Positions 33,780 to 44,346 of a stretch of DNA of 64,000 nt are shown here, piece by piece. The position numbers and the translations under genes were made by a program. Below the pieces are notes generated by a model. That model worked only from the letters and a program-made list of their open reading frames with translations. It searched no databases and was not told the origin of the DNA. The stretch covers positions 2,976,001-3,040,000 of the forward strand of contig NZ_MZMO01000001.1 in NCBI RefSeq assembly GCF_002240565.1, written 5' to 3'. This DNA is from Clavibacter michiganensis subsp. insidiosus (lineage in GTDB: Bacteria > Actinomycetota > Actinomycetes > Actinomycetales > Microbacteriaceae). Position 1 is the stretch's first letter. Every line of letters begins with the position of its first letter.

Positions 33780-35954
33780 CTACCCCTGCTGCGCGAGCGC
33801 GAAGGGCAGCACTCGCGTGGCGCCGGCCTTCCGCAGCAGGCGGCCGGCGACCGTGAGGGTCCAGCGGGTGTCGACCAGGTCGTCCACGAGGAGCACCGGA
33901 CGCGGATCCGCCGCGAGGTCGTCCGCGAGGTGCGCGGGCACCTGGAACCGCGGGTGCACGCGCCCCAGCCGGTAGACGCTGTTGCCGCGCGCGGCACCGG
34001 GCGCCCCGGGGTCCACGAGGTCGAGCGACCCGAGGAACGGCAGCCGCCCGACCTCGGCGATGCGCTGGGCGAGGCTCCCGACGAGCTGCGGCCGGCTCGC
34101 CGACGGCACGTGCACGACGGCGCGCGGGCGCTCCGGCCAGCCCCACTCGGCGAGCACCCGCACGCAGGCGGCGACGAGCGCGTCGTCGACGGGCGCGTCC
34201 TCGGCGCCGGCCGCGAAGACCGCGCGGAGCCGCCCGCCCCAGCCGAGGTCGGTGAGGCGCGCGAGGGCGCGGCCCTCGTCGACCTGCTCGCCCGCGGCGA
34301 TCGCTCCGCTGAGCGGCACGCCGACGCTCGACGCGCCCGTGGGCCAGCGCAGCCGCGGCTCGATGGGGAGCCCGACCTTGTCGAGCGCCTGCGACGCCGT
34401 GGCCGACGCCTGCTGGTCCAGCGACGACGGGTACCACGCGCCCGCGCACCGGTCGCAGCGGCCGCAGGGCGCCGCGGTGTCGTCATCGAGCTGCCGCTGG
34501 AGGAACTCCATGCGGCAGCCGAGCGTGGTCTCGTAGTCGAGCATCGCCTGCTGCTCGCGGACGCGCGCCGCGGCGACCTGCTCGTACCGAGCGCGGTCGT
34601 AGACCCACGGGACGCCCGTGGCCGACCAGCCCGAGGTGTCCCGACGGACGGCCCCGTCGACGCCGAGCACCTTGAGCAGGAGGTCGAGCCGGCTGCGCGA
34701 GAGCGACACCCGCGACTCGAGCGCCGGCACGGACAGCGGCCGGTCGCTCTCGCCGAGCGCTTGGATGACGGCGGCCGCCTGCTGCTCGTCCGGCATCGAC
34801 GCGGTGGCGAAGTACTGCCAGATGTCCGGATCCTCGCGGCCGGGCAGGAGCAGCACGTCGGCGTCGGCGGACCCGCGGCCCGCGCGCCCCACCTGCTGGT
34901 AGTAGGAGACGGGCGAGGACGGCGCCCCGAGGTGCACCACGAAGCCGAGGTCGGGCTTGTCGAAGCCCATGCCGAGCGCGCTCGTGGCGACGAGCGCCTT
35001 GACCTCGTTGCGCTGCAGCTCGCCCTCGGCCTGCTCGCGGTCGGCCGGGTCGTCGCGCCCCGTGTACGCCTTCACGGCGTGACCCGCGTCGCGCAGCAGC
35101 CGCGCGGTGTCCTGCGCGGCGGACACGGTGAGGGCGTAGATGATGCCGCTGCCGGGCAGCTCGTCGAGGTGGCTGAGGAGCCAGCCGAGCCGATCCCTGC
35201 TGTTCTCGAGGCGCAGCACGCCGAGCCGGAGCGAGCGCCGGGCGAGTGGCCCGCGGATGGTGACCACGGGCACGCGGTCGGTCTCGACGACGCCCGCTCC
35301 GGCGGATCCGACGCTCAGCTGCTCCTCGACGTCGGCGACCACGCGCGAGTTGGCCGTGGCCGTGGTGGCGAGCACGGGCACGCGCTCGTCGACGGAGGAG
35401 ATGAGGTCGCGCAGGCGCCGGTAGTCGGGCCGGAAGTCGTGGCCCCAGTCGGAGATGCAGTGCGCCTCGTCGACCACGAGGAGGCCGAGCCGGGCCCGGA
35501 GCGCGGGCAGCTGCTCGTCGCGGAAGCGCGGGTTGTTGAGGCGCTCGGGCGACACGAGCAGGAGGTCGACCTCGTCCGCGTCGAGCGCGCGCAGCAGGTC
35601 GTCCCACTCGTGGGCGTTGCTCGAGTTCATGGCGACCGCGCGCACGCCCGCGCGACGGGCCGCGGCCACCTGGTCGCGCATGAGCGCGAGCAGCGGCGAG
35701 ACGAGGAGCGTGGGGCCGAGCCCCTGCTGGCGGAGGAGCAGGGTGGCGACGAAGTAGACGGCCGACTTGCCCCACCCGGTGCGCTGCACGACGAGGGCGC
35801 GCGAGCGATCCTGCACGAGCGCCTCGATGGCCTCGAACTGCCCGTCGTGGAAGTCGGCGCCCGCGACGCCGACGAGCCGCGAGAGGTGCTCGCGGGCGGC
35901 GGACCGGAGGTCGGAGGTCGCGGCGGAGGAGGGCGGCGTGGCGGTGTCGGGCAT
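33780..35954 (-). CDS. RecQ-like DNA helicase fused to a phosphoribosyltransferase domain
   Basis: A 724-aa SF2 helicase. Walker A is QRTGWGKSAVYF (K63), motif II DEAH sits in VVDEAHCISDWGHDFRP, and the motif VI region is YYQQVGRAGRGS. A RecQ zinc site follows (CRMEFL...CGRCDRC). The C-terminal 170 residues are not the usual HRDC; they hold a PRTase-type VLLVDDLVDTRWT (687-699), the PRPP-binding signature. Such fusions occur in actinobacteria. The PRTase half may bind PRPP or nucleotides without catalysis. It is convergent with the orphan methylase. Confidence 0.92.
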   Translation of the reverse strand: MPDTATPPSSAATSDLRSAAREHLSRLVGVAGADFHDGQFEAIEALVQDRSRALVVQRTGWGKSAVYFVATLLLRQQGLGPTLLVSPLLALMRDQVAAARRAGVRAVAMNSSNAHEWDDLLRALDADEVDLLLVSPERLNNPRFRDEQLPALRARLGLLVVDEAHCISDWGHDFRPDYRRLRDLISSVDERVPVLATTATANSRVVADVEEQLSVGSAGAGVVETDRVPVVTIRGPLARRSLRLGVLRLENSRDRLGWLLSHLDELPGSGIIYALTVSAAQDTARLLRDAGHAVKAYTGRDDPADREQAEGELQRNEVKALVATSALGMGFDKPDLGFVVHLGAPSSPVSYYQQVGRAGRGSADADVLLLPGREDPDIWQYFATASMPDEQQAAAVIQALGESDRPLSVPALESRVSLSRSRLDLLLKVLGVDGAVRRDTSGWSATGVPWVYDRARYEQVAAARVREQQAMLDYETTLGCRMEFLQRQLDDDTAAPCGRCDRCAGAWYPSSLDQQASATASQALDKVGLPIEPRLRWPTGASSVGVPLSGAIAAGEQVDEGRALARLTDLGWGGRLRAVFAAGAEDAPVDDALVAACVRVLAEWGWPERPRAVVHVPSASRPQLVGSLAQRIAEVGRLPFLGSLDLVDPGAPGAARGNSVYRLGRVHPRFQVPAHLADDLAADPRPVLLVDDLVDTRWTLTVAGRLLRKAGATRVLPFALAQQG

Positions 35955-36040
35955 GCGGCCATGCTCCCATCCGCCCCCGACCGCGGAGCCCGGCGGCGAC
36001 CCGCGGAAGGAGGTATCGGCCGCGCGCGACCTGGGGAGGG

Positions 36041-36460
36041 CTACCGCTCGGGAGCGGATCCCGGCTCGATGGCACGCGGCGCCCGCGCGGGTCCCGCGGC
36101 CCGGGCGGCCTGCACCGCCTGCTCGGCCTGGAGCTGCTTCATGCGGGCGCCCGCCGCGTAGTGCCGCTCCTCCTCCTCGAGGTCGGCGAGCTGCTGCTCG
36201 GTGCTGCGGACCCGCCGGTCGACCGACATCGCGGCACGCTCGTAGGCCGCGCTCCGGTCCGGCGGACCGACGGGCTCGCGTCGCGCATCCCAGTCGTGGC
36301 CGACGCAGAACCACACGATGCTGCCGATGAGCGGCAGGAAGACGATGAGCAGGATCCAGACGAGCTTCGGCAGGTGCTTCACCTGGTCGTCCGGGCGCGT
36401 GATGAGGTCGGCGAGCGCGCACACGGCGACGAGGAGGGGGAGCAGCCCGAAGAGGATCAC
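36041..36460 (-). CDS. PLDc_N-domain membrane protein
   Basis: A 139-aa protein. Two membrane helices (residues about 1-17 and 32-52) frame a short loop RPDDQVKHLPKLVW, the phospholipase-D nuclease N-terminal (PLDc_N) domain, which occurs as a stand-alone membrane protein in actinobacteria. The rest is a charged coiled coil (about 75-125, rich in Glu/Arg/Ala). The GTG at 36460 is used because the residues upstream are Pro/Arg-rich. The function is unknown. Confidence 0.8.
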   Translation of the reverse strand: MILFGLLPLLVAVCALADLITRPDDQVKHLPKLVWILLIVFLPLIGSIVWFCVGHDWDARREPVGPPDRSAAYERAAMSVDRRVRSTEQQLADLEEEERHYAAGARMKQLQAEQAVQAARAAGPARAPRAIEPGSAPER

Positions 36461-36644
36461 GGTCAGGGAGCTTAGGGGCGGTGCGGGGCCCGGCGGAAGG
36501 CCCTTGCCCGATCGGCGCGGAGGGTCCGTGGGCCTCGCGCTTCGCTCAGTGGACACGCACCCGGCATCTGTCAGGTGTTCAGGACCCGGCCGTCCTACAG
36601 TCCAGGCGTGGGCTGCACCAGGTGGCCTCAGTGAGGAGGAGATC

Positions 36645-36815
36645 ATGGGTCTCGACGACAAGATCAAGAACGCTGCTCAGGACATCGCGGGCAAGGCCAA
36701 GGAGGCGCTCGGCGAGCACAAGGGCGACGAGAGCCTCAAGGCCGAGGGCCAGAAGGACCAGACCGCCGCGTCCGCCAAGAAGGCCGGCGAGGACGTCAAG
36801 GACGTCTTCAAGTAG
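36645..36815 (+). CDS. CsbD-family stress protein
   Basis: A 56-aa hydrophilic, Lys/Ala/Asp/Glu-rich protein of the CsbD family, starting MGLDDKIKNAAQDIAGKAKE and ending DVKDVFK. CsbD proteins are general-stress proteins of unknown mechanism, sigma-B-dependent in Bacillus. The ribosome site GAGGAGGA is strong. A TACAGT -10-like box lies at 36596-36601, giving a leader of about 40 nt. A perfect 16-bp hairpin ends the unit, so it is monocistronic and probably highly expressed. Confidence 0.92.
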   Translation: MGLDDKIKNAAQDIAGKAKEALGEHKGDESLKAEGQKDQTAASAKKAGEDVKDVFK

Positions 36816-36833
36816 AGACGGACCAGCAGCGCC

Positions 36834-36869
36834 AGGAGAGGCGGCGACCCCCGGGTCGCCGCCTCTCCT
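36834..36869 (+). terminator. CsbD-gene terminator
   Basis: Perfect 16-bp stem AGGAGAGGCGGCGACC with its complement around a CCCG loop, 18 bp after the csbD stop and 18 bp before the end of the convergent phosphoesterase gene. Confidence 0.85.
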
Positions 36870-36887
36870 CATGCCCGGGGGCGGGCG

Positions 36888-37793
36888 TCACGGCAGGACG
36901 GGTGCGGCCGACTCCGCCGTGATCCGCTGCACCAGCTCCGCGTCGAGCAGCGTGACCTCGTCGCCGTCGCCCTCCGCGTGCGCCCGCACCACGACCGAGG
37001 TGACGCCGCCGTCCGGCCGCACGTCGACCACGAGGAACCCGGATCCGCGCACGATGCGCTCCGTGCCGGGATCCGCCGCCACGTCCGTCTCGTTCGCGAC
37101 GCCCGGCGCGACCAGCACGGGCACGCCCGCGAGCGACCCGACGATGTGGTGGTGGTAGTGGCCCGAGAGGATCACCCGCACGTCGCTGCCGCGCACGACC
37201 TCCGCCAGCCGCTCCGGCCCCTGCAGCGCGAGGGACTCATGCAGCGTCGTGGGCGCGGGCACCGGCGGGTGGTGCAGCACGAGCACCGTGCCCCGCTCGG
37301 CCGGCGTCGCGAGCAGCTCGCGGAGCGCGTCGAGCTGCTGCTCGCGGAGTGCGCCGTAGCCCTTGCCCGGGACGGAGGTGTCGAGGGTGACGATGCGCCA
37401 GCCGTCCACGATGGTCACGCCGTCGACGGGCGGCACGGCCGCGGCATCCCGGCCGTCGTCCGTCCCCGGGCCGCCGTGCCCGTCGCCGAGCACGAGCCGG
37501 AAGGCGGAGCGCACGTCGTGGTTGCCGGGCGCGAGCACGAGCGCGGCGCCGCGCGACGACGTCCACGGCACGAGCCGCTCCCGGAGGAGCGCGTACGACT
37601 CGGGGGTGCCGTCCTCCGAGAGGTCGCCCGAGCCGACGAGGAGCCGCACCCCGGACACGCGGTCGGCCTCGACGAGGACGCGCTCGAGGGCGGCGCCCGT
37701 GTCGACCACGCCCTGGTGCAGGCCGCCGTCGCGCAGGAGGTGCGTGTCGCTGAGGTGGACGAGGCGCAGGGATCCGGGAGGCAGTGCGTGCAT
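36888..37793 (-). CDS. calcineurin-like metallophosphoesterase (3',5'-cyclic nucleotide PDE type)
   Basis: A 301-aa dinuclear metal phosphoesterase. All metal-binding motifs are visible: HLSDTHLLRDG (D-x-H, residues 13-23), GSGDLSEDG, APGNHDVRS (NHD) and SGHYHHH (GHxH). The layout fits the CpdA/GpdQ group that hydrolyses cyclic nucleotides or phosphodiesters. No signal peptide is seen. The start lies 6 nt after TAGGGT (37800-37805). Confidence 0.92.
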   Translation of the reverse strand: MHALPPGSLRLVHLSDTHLLRDGGLHQGVVDTGAALERVLVEADRVSGVRLLVGSGDLSEDGTPESYALLRERLVPWTSSRGAALVLAPGNHDVRSAFRLVLGDGHGGPGTDDGRDAAAVPPVDGVTIVDGWRIVTLDTSVPGKGYGALREQQLDALRELLATPAERGTVLVLHHPPVPAPTTLHESLALQGPERLAEVVRGSDVRVILSGHYHHHIVGSLAGVPVLVAPGVANETDVAADPGTERIVRGSGFLVVDVRPDGGVTSVVVRAHAEGDGDEVTLLDAELVQRITAESAAPVLP

Positions 37794-37799
37794 GCGCCG

Positions 37800-37805
37800 A
37801 CCCTA
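37800..37805 (-). promoter_or_regulatory. -10 box TAGGGT of phosphoesterase gene
   Basis: TAGGGT on the minus strand, 6 nt before the ATG at 37793. Confidence 0.5.
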
Positions 37806-37922
37806 CGGGGCCCGGCCGACACCGCGGCGGCCGCCCGGCGGACATCGGGTGACGCCTCCCCTCCGGCCCGGCGGCCGCGCATCCCCCGGCGGTAGCCTCG
37901 TGCCACGACGAGAGGGGACCCC

Positions 37923-38720
37923 ATGGCGACGCGCGACGAGATGGACTGCTGGCTCACCGACATGGACGGCGTGCTGGTGCACGAGAACCAGGCCCTGCCC
38001 GGCGCGGCGGCCCTCATCCAGCAGTGGCAGGACCAGGGCAAGCCCTTCCTCGTGCTCACGAACAACAGCATCTTCACGCCGCGCGACCTCTCGGCACGGC
38101 TCCGCGCGTCCGGCCTGCACGTGCCCGAGGAGTCGATCTGGACGTCCGCGCTCGCGACCGCCGCGTTCCTCGAGCAGCAGATGCCCGGCGGATCCGCGTT
38201 CGTCATCGGCGAGGCCGGCCTCACGACCGCCCTGCACGAGGCGGGCTTCATCATGACCGACACGAAGCCGGACTTCGTGGTCATCGGCGAGACGCGCAAC
38301 TACTCGTTCGAGGCGATCACGCGGGCCATCCGCCTCATCAACGGCGGCGCGCGCTACATCGCGACGAACCCCGACGCGACCGGCCCGAGCGCGGAGGGCG
38401 TGCTGCCCGCGACGGGCGCGGTGCTCGCGCTCATCTCGAAGGCCACGGGCAAGGAGCCGTACATCGTCGGCAAGCCCAACCCCATGATGTTCCGCTCGGC
38501 GCTCAACAAGATCGGCGCGCACTCCGAGAGCACCGGCATGATCGGCGACCGCATGGACACCGACATCATCGCGGGCATCGAAGCGGGCCTCCACACGGTG
38601 CTCGTGCTCACGGGCATCAGCGACCGCGCCGAGATCGAGCGCTACCCGTTCCGGCCCGACGAGGTGCTCTCCGGCGTCACCGAGCTGCTGGACCCGGAGC
38701 CGGTCGAGTCCGAGCTCTGA
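37923..38720 (+). CDS. HAD-IIA phosphatase, NagD-like
   Basis: A 265-aa HAD phosphatase with a C2 cap. Motif I is LTDMDGVLVHE (D13, D15), motif II is VLTNNS, and the Mg motif is [11 protein letters not shown]. It resembles NagD/p-nitrophenylphosphatase proteins that clear sugar or nucleotide monophosphates. The ribosome site GAGAGGGG lies before the ATG. The last 345 bp of the gene and 4 following bases are repeated, with seven silent changes, at 40537-40885. The intact gene therefore stands at the left edge of an inserted island, and its 3' end may be imported. Confidence 0.93.
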   Translation: MATRDEMDCWLTDMDGVLVHENQALPGAAALIQQWQDQGKPFLVLTNNSIFTPRDLSARLRASGLHVPEESIWTSALATAAFLEQQMPGGSAFVIGEAGLTTALHEAGFIMTDTKPDFVVIGETRNYSFEAITRAIRLINGGARYIATNPDATGPSAEGVLPATGAVLALISKATGKEPYIVGKPNPMMFRSALNKIGAHSESTGMIGDRMDTDIIAGIEAGLHTVLVLTGISDRAEIERYPFRPDEVLSGVTELLDPEPVESEL

Positions 38721-38724
38721 TCAG
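38376..38724 (+). repeat. 349-bp direct repeat, copy 1
   Basis: Covers the 3' end of the NagD-like gene plus TCAG. It matches 40537-40885 at all but seven positions, and each difference is a synonymous third-position change. Confidence 0.9.
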
Positions 38725-38792
38725 CGGGCTGGGGGCGAGACAAGTCCCCTTCAGATGGAGACGTGGCTCCAGAATCCTGCTCGCCCCCCGCC

Positions 38793-39810
38793 TCAATCCT
38801 CGCTACCGCCTCCTGGGTTGCAACGCGCGGCAATGGTCTCCGCGAGTCCTACATCGGGCCGAGCACTGTCGAGGTTCCAGCTCGATTTTCCCGGATCGTC
38901 GTATCGAACCACCTGCCAATGACAGGTGAACTGATCGTGGAGATTGTTGTGATCCAGGCGCGATCGATCGGTTTTCTCCAACGCCTCACCCCACGCAGCC
39001 TCATTGGCTATGTCTGGCGCGAATATAGTATCCCGTCCCGCGCTCGTGGGATAGATCTGCGCAGTAGGACCCCATTCATCACCCGCAGTCCACACAACAC
39101 TGTCAATGAGAGAGACCCCTAACCAAGGGTCAGCCACAACCGGGTACTTGATAGTCTCATCATCGTGCTGGACAACCTGGATGAGTTGATTGCCCGATAT
39201 CCTGAAGTGAGTCGGCACCGGAGCACCCGTCGCATCTTTTGCCCAAGGCGCCGCCACTCCTGCGATCCACATTCCATCGGAATCGAGAATGCTCACGGAC
39301 CCGCTCTCACCGTTGAAAGCGAGATGCGATCCAGCCGGAATATCTAAAGAGTACGCATACTCATCGGGCGCGTGAGCGCCAGAAATTACGGTCGCGAACT
39401 GCACAGCCCCATCGTTTTGCGGTAGAACCGCCGTGGTCGAGCCGTCTCCGTTGTCGTAGGCCGTGACCGCAGACGCGCCAGAATCCACGAGGCGCGCGCT
39501 GCTTGCGGACGGCAAGGAGACGCCTATCGAGACTTTTCCAGGCGCGCCAATCTTGACTTTTTTTATTTGCATCGTGTGGTACATCCGCTGTCGTGCCCCA
39601 AGCGTCTAGAGCAAAGCGGCTCTCTCCGACCAGCGCGCCTGAGCGGTTGGCGACCGGGGCAACCGATTCCGGCGATGCAGAGCGAACCAAATCTGCAACC
39701 GTCTCCTTATCAGACGCGGATGCGCCTGAGGGATTGATCATGACGAGCGCGACGAGACCCAAGGTCCCAACGGCCGTCAATGAGCGTGATGCGTACAAGT
39801 GGTGCTCCAT
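38793..39810 (-). pseudogene. secreted DUF2599-domain protein, frameshifted in an A7 run
   Basis: Two frames join to a 338-residue protein. The N-terminus (from ATG 39810) has a signal peptide (SLTAVGTLGLVALVMI, cleavage near ASA-S). The frame breaks at seven consecutive A residues on the coding strand (39558-39564 as T7 on plus); one A fewer restores the second frame, which opens VKIGAPGKVSIGVSLP. The middle is beta-rich (SGSVSILDSDGMWIAGVAAPWAKD), and the C-terminus CHWQVVRYDDPGKSSWNLD...RCNPGGG matches DUF2599 proteins. A slippage-tolerant or phase-variable gene is possible. AGGAG directly abuts the ATG, an odd spacing. Confidence 0.75.
39558..39564 (-). repeat. A7 homopolymer (frameshift site)
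   Basis: Seven A residues on the coding strand within AATAAAAAAAGTC. Six would keep the DUF2599 gene open. Confidence 0.75.
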
Positions 39811-39885
39811 CTCCTAATAGATGCGAAAAAGACGCGCAAGTAGCTCAGCACACGCATTGGACCATTGCCTGGCCGAAGCAGACGA

Positions 39886-40305
39886 TTACGCTCGCGCAGC
39901 ACGGGCATCCTGACCAAGCCGCCGGCTTGCCCGAGATGCCACCAACGCGACAATAACCACGAAGGCAATAAATGCGAGAACGATAAGCGCACCGAAGGTT
40001 GCAATAGCAACTTCCAGTGCAGCAGGCACAGGGACATTCTGATCTGCGAGATCGAAGGCCTGGCCCCAGAATGCAAAACAAACCGCCGCGGAAGCGGCGA
40101 ATACCACAACAGTGGCGCTGATCGACACTACCCAGGACCATCGGCCAGTTGACTTGGAATAACCGATAGCGAGCCCCAAGCCGCCGACTGTGCTGATTGC
40201 GACTCCTAGTAGCAGAAATGGCGGGAACAAGATCGACGCAAAGACACACGCCGGCCCTGCAATCGCCGTAAGCAACACCCACCGCTTGATCTCCTTGCGA
40301 GACAT
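39886..40305 (-). CDS. small four-helix membrane protein of the island
   Basis: A 139-aa protein with four hydrophobic helices (residues about 8-26, 28-48, 54-75 and 92-122) and a basic C-terminus (SRASRRLGQDARAARA). The ribosome site AAAGGAG is ideal, 5 nt before the ATG. The codon use and GC are lower than in the flanking genes, like the rest of the island. It precedes the DUF2599 gene by 75 bp on the same strand. The family is not recognised. Paired with a secreted protein it could be a transport, anchoring or immunity partner; that is only inference. Confidence 0.75.
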   Translation of the reverse strand: MSRKEIKRWVLLTAIAGPACVFASILFPPFLLLGVAISTVGGLGLAIGYSKSTGRWSWVVSISATVVVFAASAAVCFAFWGQAFDLADQNVPVPAALEVAIATFGALIVLAFIAFVVIVALVASRASRRLGQDARAARA

Positions 40306-40536
40306 GATTCTCCTTTCACGTAATCGACAGGCGGACGGGGCAAGCATCTCCCTACTCGGGCTGAACCATCCACGTCTGTGCACAATCGGAGCCGCGGCCT
40401 CCATGAGCCGCGTCGGGGCGGAACCGCCAGCCGAGTGGATCCGGAACTTCGCGCATCACGAGGCACCCGCGGGGTCGATGCCTGCAGCCTTGCGAGAGGA
40501 TGCCAAGAGACAGCGGACCCCCGTCGAGCACAGCAT
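40306..40536. other. upstream region of the island genes
   Basis: About 230 bp of island DNA before the membrane-protein gene and up to the second repeat. It must hold the minus-strand promoter. No clear gene is seen. A plus-strand ORF that starts here and runs into the HAD fragment (40378-40881) is a by-product of the junction. Confidence 0.4.
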
Positions 40537-40881
40537 GCGACCGGCCCGAGCGCGGAGGGCGTGCTGCCCGCGACGGGCGCGGTGCTCGCGCTCATCTCGA
40601 AGGCCACGGGCAAGGAGCCGTACATCGTCGGCAAGCCCAACCCGATGATGTTCCGCTCGGCGCTCAACAAGATCGGCGCGCACTCCGAGAGCACCGGCAT
40701 GATCGGCGACCGCATGGACACCGACATCATCGCGGGCATCGAAGCGGGCCTGCACACGGTGCTCGTGCTCACGGGCATCAGCGACCGGGCCGAGATCGAG
40801 CGCTACCCGTTCCGCCCCGACGAGGTGCTGTCGGGCGTGACCGAGCTGCTGGACCCGGAGCCGGTCGAGTCCGAGCTCTGA
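40537..40881 (+). pseudogene. 5'-truncated copy of the NagD-like HAD gene
   Basis: Encodes the C-terminal 114 residues of the phosphatase at 37923-38720, identical in protein sequence, with seven silent changes. The catalytic motif I is absent, so it cannot be active. The native position of the gene end is probably here, because its TGA directly abuts the stop of the convergent MFS gene (TGATCA at 40879-40884). Confidence 0.9.
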
Positions 40882-40885
40882 TCAG
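40537..40885 (+). repeat. 349-bp direct repeat, copy 2
   Basis: Partner of 38376-38724, offset by 2161 bp and 98% identical. It ends with TCAG, which includes the stop codon of the MFS gene on the minus strand. Confidence 0.9.
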
Positions 40886-42147
40886 GCCGCGGTCCGGCCA
40901 GCGGCGGCCGGGGCGAGGAGCGCCCGGATGCCCCGCGAGCGGAGCATCGCGACGCCGACGAGCGCCTCGCCCAGCCCGCCCGCGATGATCACGACCCGGA
41001 GCGCGGTCTCCTGCCCGAGCGGGTGCAGCGCCACCGTGAGCGCGCCGCCGAGGAGCACGGCCGGCGGGTAGAAGCCCTGGCCGAGGAGCTTCTTCGCGCC
41101 GAGCACCGCGCCCTGCCGTCCCGGCGGGACGCGCTCCTGCCACACGGCGGTGAGGGGCGCGCCCTGCACCTGGAGCGCGACGTTGCGGACCACGGCCGCG
41201 AGGATCCACACGGCCAGGAGCGCGCTCGCCCCCAGCGCGACGCGGCCCACGAGGCCGAGCACGACGGCGGATCCGGCGATGGCGACGAGGCGCGGGATCC
41301 GGTCCCCGCGCGCCGCGACGAACCCGGCGCCGGCGAGGAGCCCGACGGATCCGGCGACGCTGAACGCCGCGAGGCTCGCGCCGGAGCCGAGTCCGCCCGC
41401 CCCGAGGAGGAGGACGTACGCGGTCGTGGCGGATGCGGCGATCCCGTTCGCGAGGTTCAGCGCGGCGAAGCCCGCCTGCAGGCGGCCGAGACCGGGGTGG
41501 CGGAGGATCCACGCGATGCCGTCGCGGGCGCCGCGGAACGGGTTCGCGACGCGGCGGTCCGGCGGCGCGTCCCAGCGCACCGCGAGGAGCGCGGCGACGC
41601 AGCCGAGCGAGGTCGCCCCGTCGACGACGAACACGGCGGCGGGCGCGACGACGGCGGACAGGGCGGCGCCGAGCACGGGCGCGAGGAGGGTCGGCCCGTC
41701 CTGGAGCAGGGAGGTGACGCCGTTGATCCGCGTGAGGTCGGCCTCCCGGCGCATCCGGCGGACGCTCGCCGTGAGGGTGAGCGCGAGGGTCGACGCCGCC
41801 AGGGCCGACACCAGGGTCAGCGGGTAGACCACGGCGAGCAGGTGTCCCGGGCCGAGGGCGGACACGACCGCCATCCCGCCGGACGCGAGGGCGAGCATCA
41901 GGTTGCTCACGAGGGCGGCGCGGCGGTGACCGAGGCGATCCGCGGCCCAGCCCGTGAGCGGGGCCAGGTAGATGGACGCCACGGTCGAGACGACGGTGAG
42001 CGCCGACAGGGCCAGCGCGCTGCCCGTCTCGGCGTACACCTGCAGCGTGAGCGCGAACGACGCGGCGCTCGCCCCGAGGGACGAGACCGCCTGCGCGCCC
42101 CAGAGGAGGAGGAACGCGCGGTCGTCGGGTCGGACGCGTGAGGCCAC
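40882..42147 (-). CDS. MFS transporter (exporter-like)
   Basis: A 421-aa transporter with about twelve membrane helices, beginning FLLLWGAQAVSSLGASAASFAL. The loop 2-3 motif is GWAADRLGHRRAALVSN, the common G-x3-D-R-x-G-R-R form of MFS drug/metabolite exporters. The GTG at 42147 has a GGGGGAG ribosome site; residues upstream in the frame are Pro/Arg-rich. It converges on the truncated HAD copy with abutting stops (TGATCA). The substrate is unknown. Confidence 0.9.
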   Translation of the reverse strand: MASRVRPDDRAFLLLWGAQAVSSLGASAASFALTLQVYAETGSALALSALTVVSTVASIYLAPLTGWAADRLGHRRAALVSNLMLALASGGMAVVSALGPGHLLAVVYPLTLVSALAASTLALTLTASVRRMRREADLTRINGVTSLLQDGPTLLAPVLGAALSAVVAPAAVFVVDGATSLGCVAALLAVRWDAPPDRRVANPFRGARDGIAWILRHPGLGRLQAGFAALNLANGIAASATTAYVLLLGAGGLGSGASLAAFSVAGSVGLLAGAGFVAARGDRIPRLVAIAGSAVVLGLVGRVALGASALLAVWILAAVVRNVALQVQGAPLTAVWQERVPPGRQGAVLGAKKLLGQGFYPPAVLLGGALTVALHPLGQETALRVVIIAGGLGEALVGVAMLRSRGIRALLAPAAAGRTAA

Positions 42148-42264
42148 CGCTCCCCCGTCCCTGGATCCGCGCGCCGGTGACGCGCACGGGGTGTCGAGGG
42201 TAGGGCGGGGGCGGGGATCCACGGGGTCGGGATCCCCAGGCCAGACGCGCGGCCCGGGCGGCGG

Positions 42265-44345
<2,081 letters not shown>

Positions 44346-44346
<1 letters not shown>

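Larger units (their letters stand above)
38725..40536. other. 1.8-kb lower-GC inserted island
   Basis: Unique DNA between the two 349-bp repeats. Sampled lines are roughly 50-55% GC against 70% or more outside, and A/T runs such as TTTTTTTATTTG occur. It holds two minus-strand genes: a small membrane protein and a secreted DUF2599-type protein with a frameshift. The layout is what a single homologous crossover with a circular molecule carrying the 3' end of the HAD gene would leave. Confidence 0.8.

Noticed and set aside
38731..38788. Island-end inverted repeat (GGGGGCGAG / CTCGCCCCC) as a transposon terminus
   Set aside because: The 9-bp arms enclose 40 nt just past the DUF2599 stop and have no partner at the other island edge. 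A weak terminator is likelier than a mobile-element end.
40378..40881. A 167-codon plus frame ending in the HAD fragment
   Set aside because: The 5' part is island DNA with no family; the 3' part is the headless gene copy. It is a junction product, not a gene.
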